The notes under the pieces were generated by a model that was not told the DNA's origin, did not search any database, and was given only the letters and a program-made list of their open reading frames with translations. 20,166 nucleotides of DNA, taken from assembly GCA_009602735.1 (NCBI GenBank), contig WELA01001955.1:1-20166 (forward strand). Reading direction: 5' to 3'. Both the position numbers and the translations under genes were made by a program. The DNA comes from Mesotaenium endlicherianum. Lineage: Eukaryota > Streptophyta > Zygnematophyceae > Zygnematales > Mesotaeniaceae. Positions 18,461-20,166 of the stretch are shown here, one piece after another (within the stretch, counting starts at the first letter, position 1; each line of letters opens with the position of its first letter).

Positions 18461-19520
18461 TGCCCTTTCCTCCTGTCATCATCTGGCACTCCACGCAATC
18501 CAGTGATTTGCCTTCTGCAGCTTATGGGTGCTATGGCAATTGTATAGGTTGGGGAAGCTTCCCACTGGTTTGCCTATTGCACTTGAACGAATTGAGGGGG
18601 GTTGCGGAGAAGAAGCAGATGCACCCAGCGCCCCTCGCTGTGCAGAATATTCGTATCTCATTTCGTACAAGAAATGTCTAGCTACGGTCTAGGTATGGCC
18701 TCGCTGCGTTTAGGCTTGGGGAAGCTACAACTCTGAGGAGGCAATCAGCACCTGCTGGGCTTGGCAAATGGAAGCTGCGCCACTCACCAGCGATAGGATG
18801 GACAGAATTCGACTGACAACTGTCACAGTCAGGTTCACTGTCACTGGGCCCTTCGGTTGCCTTCACCCATACTGAGCTGCAGCTGTCTTGCGCAGCAGCA
18901 GGCTTGTGTGTATCTTCACTAGGTTTCCCAAGAGGCCTGGCAGTTGCTTGGTGACAGCAAGCCTACTCTTGGAGACAGTCTCGCTTTCAATGTGGAGCAT
19001 GAGGAGAATAGCAGCTAAAGCCATGGCCAAGATTGGCCCCGCTCTGTAAGGAGGGGCGCGTTGCCTTGCTCGGAGAGCGCAAGATGGGAGGATCCTGCTG
19101 TAGGGAGTGGCTTAGACTAGATGAGAAAGGGAGAGAGAGAGTGAAAGAGAGGGAGAAGGAGGGGGAGGGTGCAAAGCAGGGTCGGGTTCTGCTTGTGACA
19201 ATTCTACGCTCGGTCTGTCATAACTTCAGGCGTGCCGCCTGACAGTCGTCTGTAGGTCACGAAAGGGATCGAGTGTGAATGCACCGCCGCCCTTCACAAA
19301 AGTGGCACTGCATGTGCCAGTCAGAGGTTGAGCAGCTGCTTTCTTCCTCAAGGCTGCATGGGTGTTGTGTAGTATGATTTGAGTACTATGCGCATACATG
19401 GGTATAGAGGTATGCTAAGCACACATCATACTACATTCTGTAAATTGTACACAAGCGTTCCATACGCATCAAACTGAGAGCACATTCCATGCGCATGGTA
19501 CCAACCAGACATCGGACTAG
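18461..19520. other. Flanking DNA with low-complexity tract and an inverted repeat
   Basis: No recognised gene. It contains a purine run at 19123-19169 (GA-rich, one T) and an 11-bp perfect inverted repeat, TGTAGTATGAT (19368-19378) with ATCATACTACA (19425-19435). The palindrome CCATGCGCATGG lies at about 19488-19499. Confidence 0.45.
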
Positions 19521-19665
19521 ATGCACACATCTCATGTGTCTCCACGATGTCCCATCCACGCGCGCGCCGTGCTAGCTGGTCTGCCATGCCCGCCCTTCGC
19601 TCTCGTGGGAATCTTTGGACCCTGTTCGCACTCAGGTGGGAAGCTTTTGACCGCGTTCGTTCTCA

Positions 19666-19750
19666 GGGAAGGAGGGGATGGAGGAGGAGGAGGGGGTGGA
19701 GGGTGGGGGAATATGAGGGGAGGTGGGAGGGGAGGGGAGGGGTGGGGGGG
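19666..19750 (+). repeat. G-rich low-complexity tract with G-quadruplex potential
   Basis: Many runs of three or more G separated by one to a few bases, on the plus strand. Long overlapping frames here on both strands come from the biased composition. Confidence 0.8.
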
Positions 19751-19960
19751 TAAGGCATGTTTGGCCTTGCAAGCGGGCGACCTCAGACGCACCCGTGAGG
19801 CGCAACCCATTCATGCCAGCGTTATCAGCCGGTTTGTTCCCGGTGCCAACGGCCTTAGCCTCCCTCTGTCGGGCCTCCGCTGGGTGCTCTCGCTTCCCCG
19901 GGGAGCACTTGCAGCGGGACTGAGACGGGATCAAGTCCAGCAGCGCCGACGCACGCCGCC

Positions 19961-19990
19961 TGGCCTGGCCTGGCCTGGCCTGGCCTGGCC
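19961..19990. repeat. Microsatellite (TGGCC)6
   Basis: Six perfect copies of the 5-bp unit. Confidence 0.95.
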
Positions 19991-20166
19991 TGTCGTAGCC
20001 GAGCGCGTGCATGCGTGCATGCACGCTCGCGCTTGCGCTCGCATCGATGCAGCCCAGAGAGGCCCTAGAGTTGGGGATGGGCCAAGTAGGGTGAGGGTGG
20101 CGTGGGCTGGCGTGCGGGGGGGTGGGGGTGTCTGTACGCTTCCCTGAGCTCAGGGGGAGGGGGAAG

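Noticed and set aside
18412..18681. 89-residue open frame as a host exon
   Set aside because: No recognisable motif and no convincing splice partner for the possible exon at 18278-18403.
19521..20147. 208-residue open frame, and long frames on the opposite strand at 19532-20024
   Set aside because: Gly/Pro-rich runs come from the G-rich tract and the TGGCC microsatellite. Several frames are open at once, as expected from composition, and no domain is visible.
1..20166. CRISPR arrays, bacterial operons, tRNA or rRNA genes
   Set aside because: No regularly spaced repeats, no operon-like gene order, and no tRNA- or rRNA-like segment other than the primer-site complements.

Overview
The window looks like nuclear DNA of a plant-lineage eukaryote. 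The basis is the Ty3/gypsy retrotransposons with plant-type initiator-Met-like primer sites, a chromodomain integrase, and the absence of any bacterial gene organisation. A streptophyte alga or early land plant is possible, but I cannot name the species from the sequence. About three quarters of the window (1-15267) is retrotransposon. The remaining 4.9 kb on the right (15268-20166) is flanking DNA with no gene I can recognise.

Layout. Two LTR families are present. Family 1 has LTRs of about 721 bp (TGTAATGAATC...GATTCATTTCA), and family 2 has LTRs of about 745 bp (TGTAAGGTC...CTTTCA). Their junctions are best read as a six-level nest. A family-1 LTR (15015-15267, minus) sits in host DNA. Family-2 element E (plus) interrupts it, leaving the end of its LTR at 14556-15014. 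Family-2 element D (minus) sits inside E's LTR, with its 5' LTR at 13811-14555, a primer site and a decayed gag. Family-1 element C (plus) sits in D's gag and has pol, a third ORF and its 3' LTR at 5958-12039. Family-1 element B (minus) sits in C's protease region and has its 5' LTR, primer site, gag and most of pol at 970-5957. Family-1 element A (plus) sits in B's integrase, with the end of the third ORF and its 3' LTR at 1-969. A separate family-1 solo LTR (12160-12878) with a perfect 5-bp target duplication also lies in D's gag. The left halves of elements A to E lie beyond the left edge.

How the parts work together. Family-1 element parts combine into an element of about 8.8 kb: LTR, primer site, gag with an RGG box and zinc knuckle, a -1 frameshift signal, pol (protease, reverse transcriptase, RNase H, integrase, chromodomain), an extra ORF (ORF3) in the position retroviruses use for env, a hairpin, a polypurine tract and the LTR. 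The most interesting points are a textbook -1 programmed frameshift signal at 3699-3746, the conserved non-env ORF3 with a candidate splice donor and acceptor, a fossil polypurine tract between pol and ORF3, the strict plus/minus alternation of the nested insertions, and the large inverted repeats this creates. Every copy seen carries disabling stops or frameshifts, or is cut by a later insertion.
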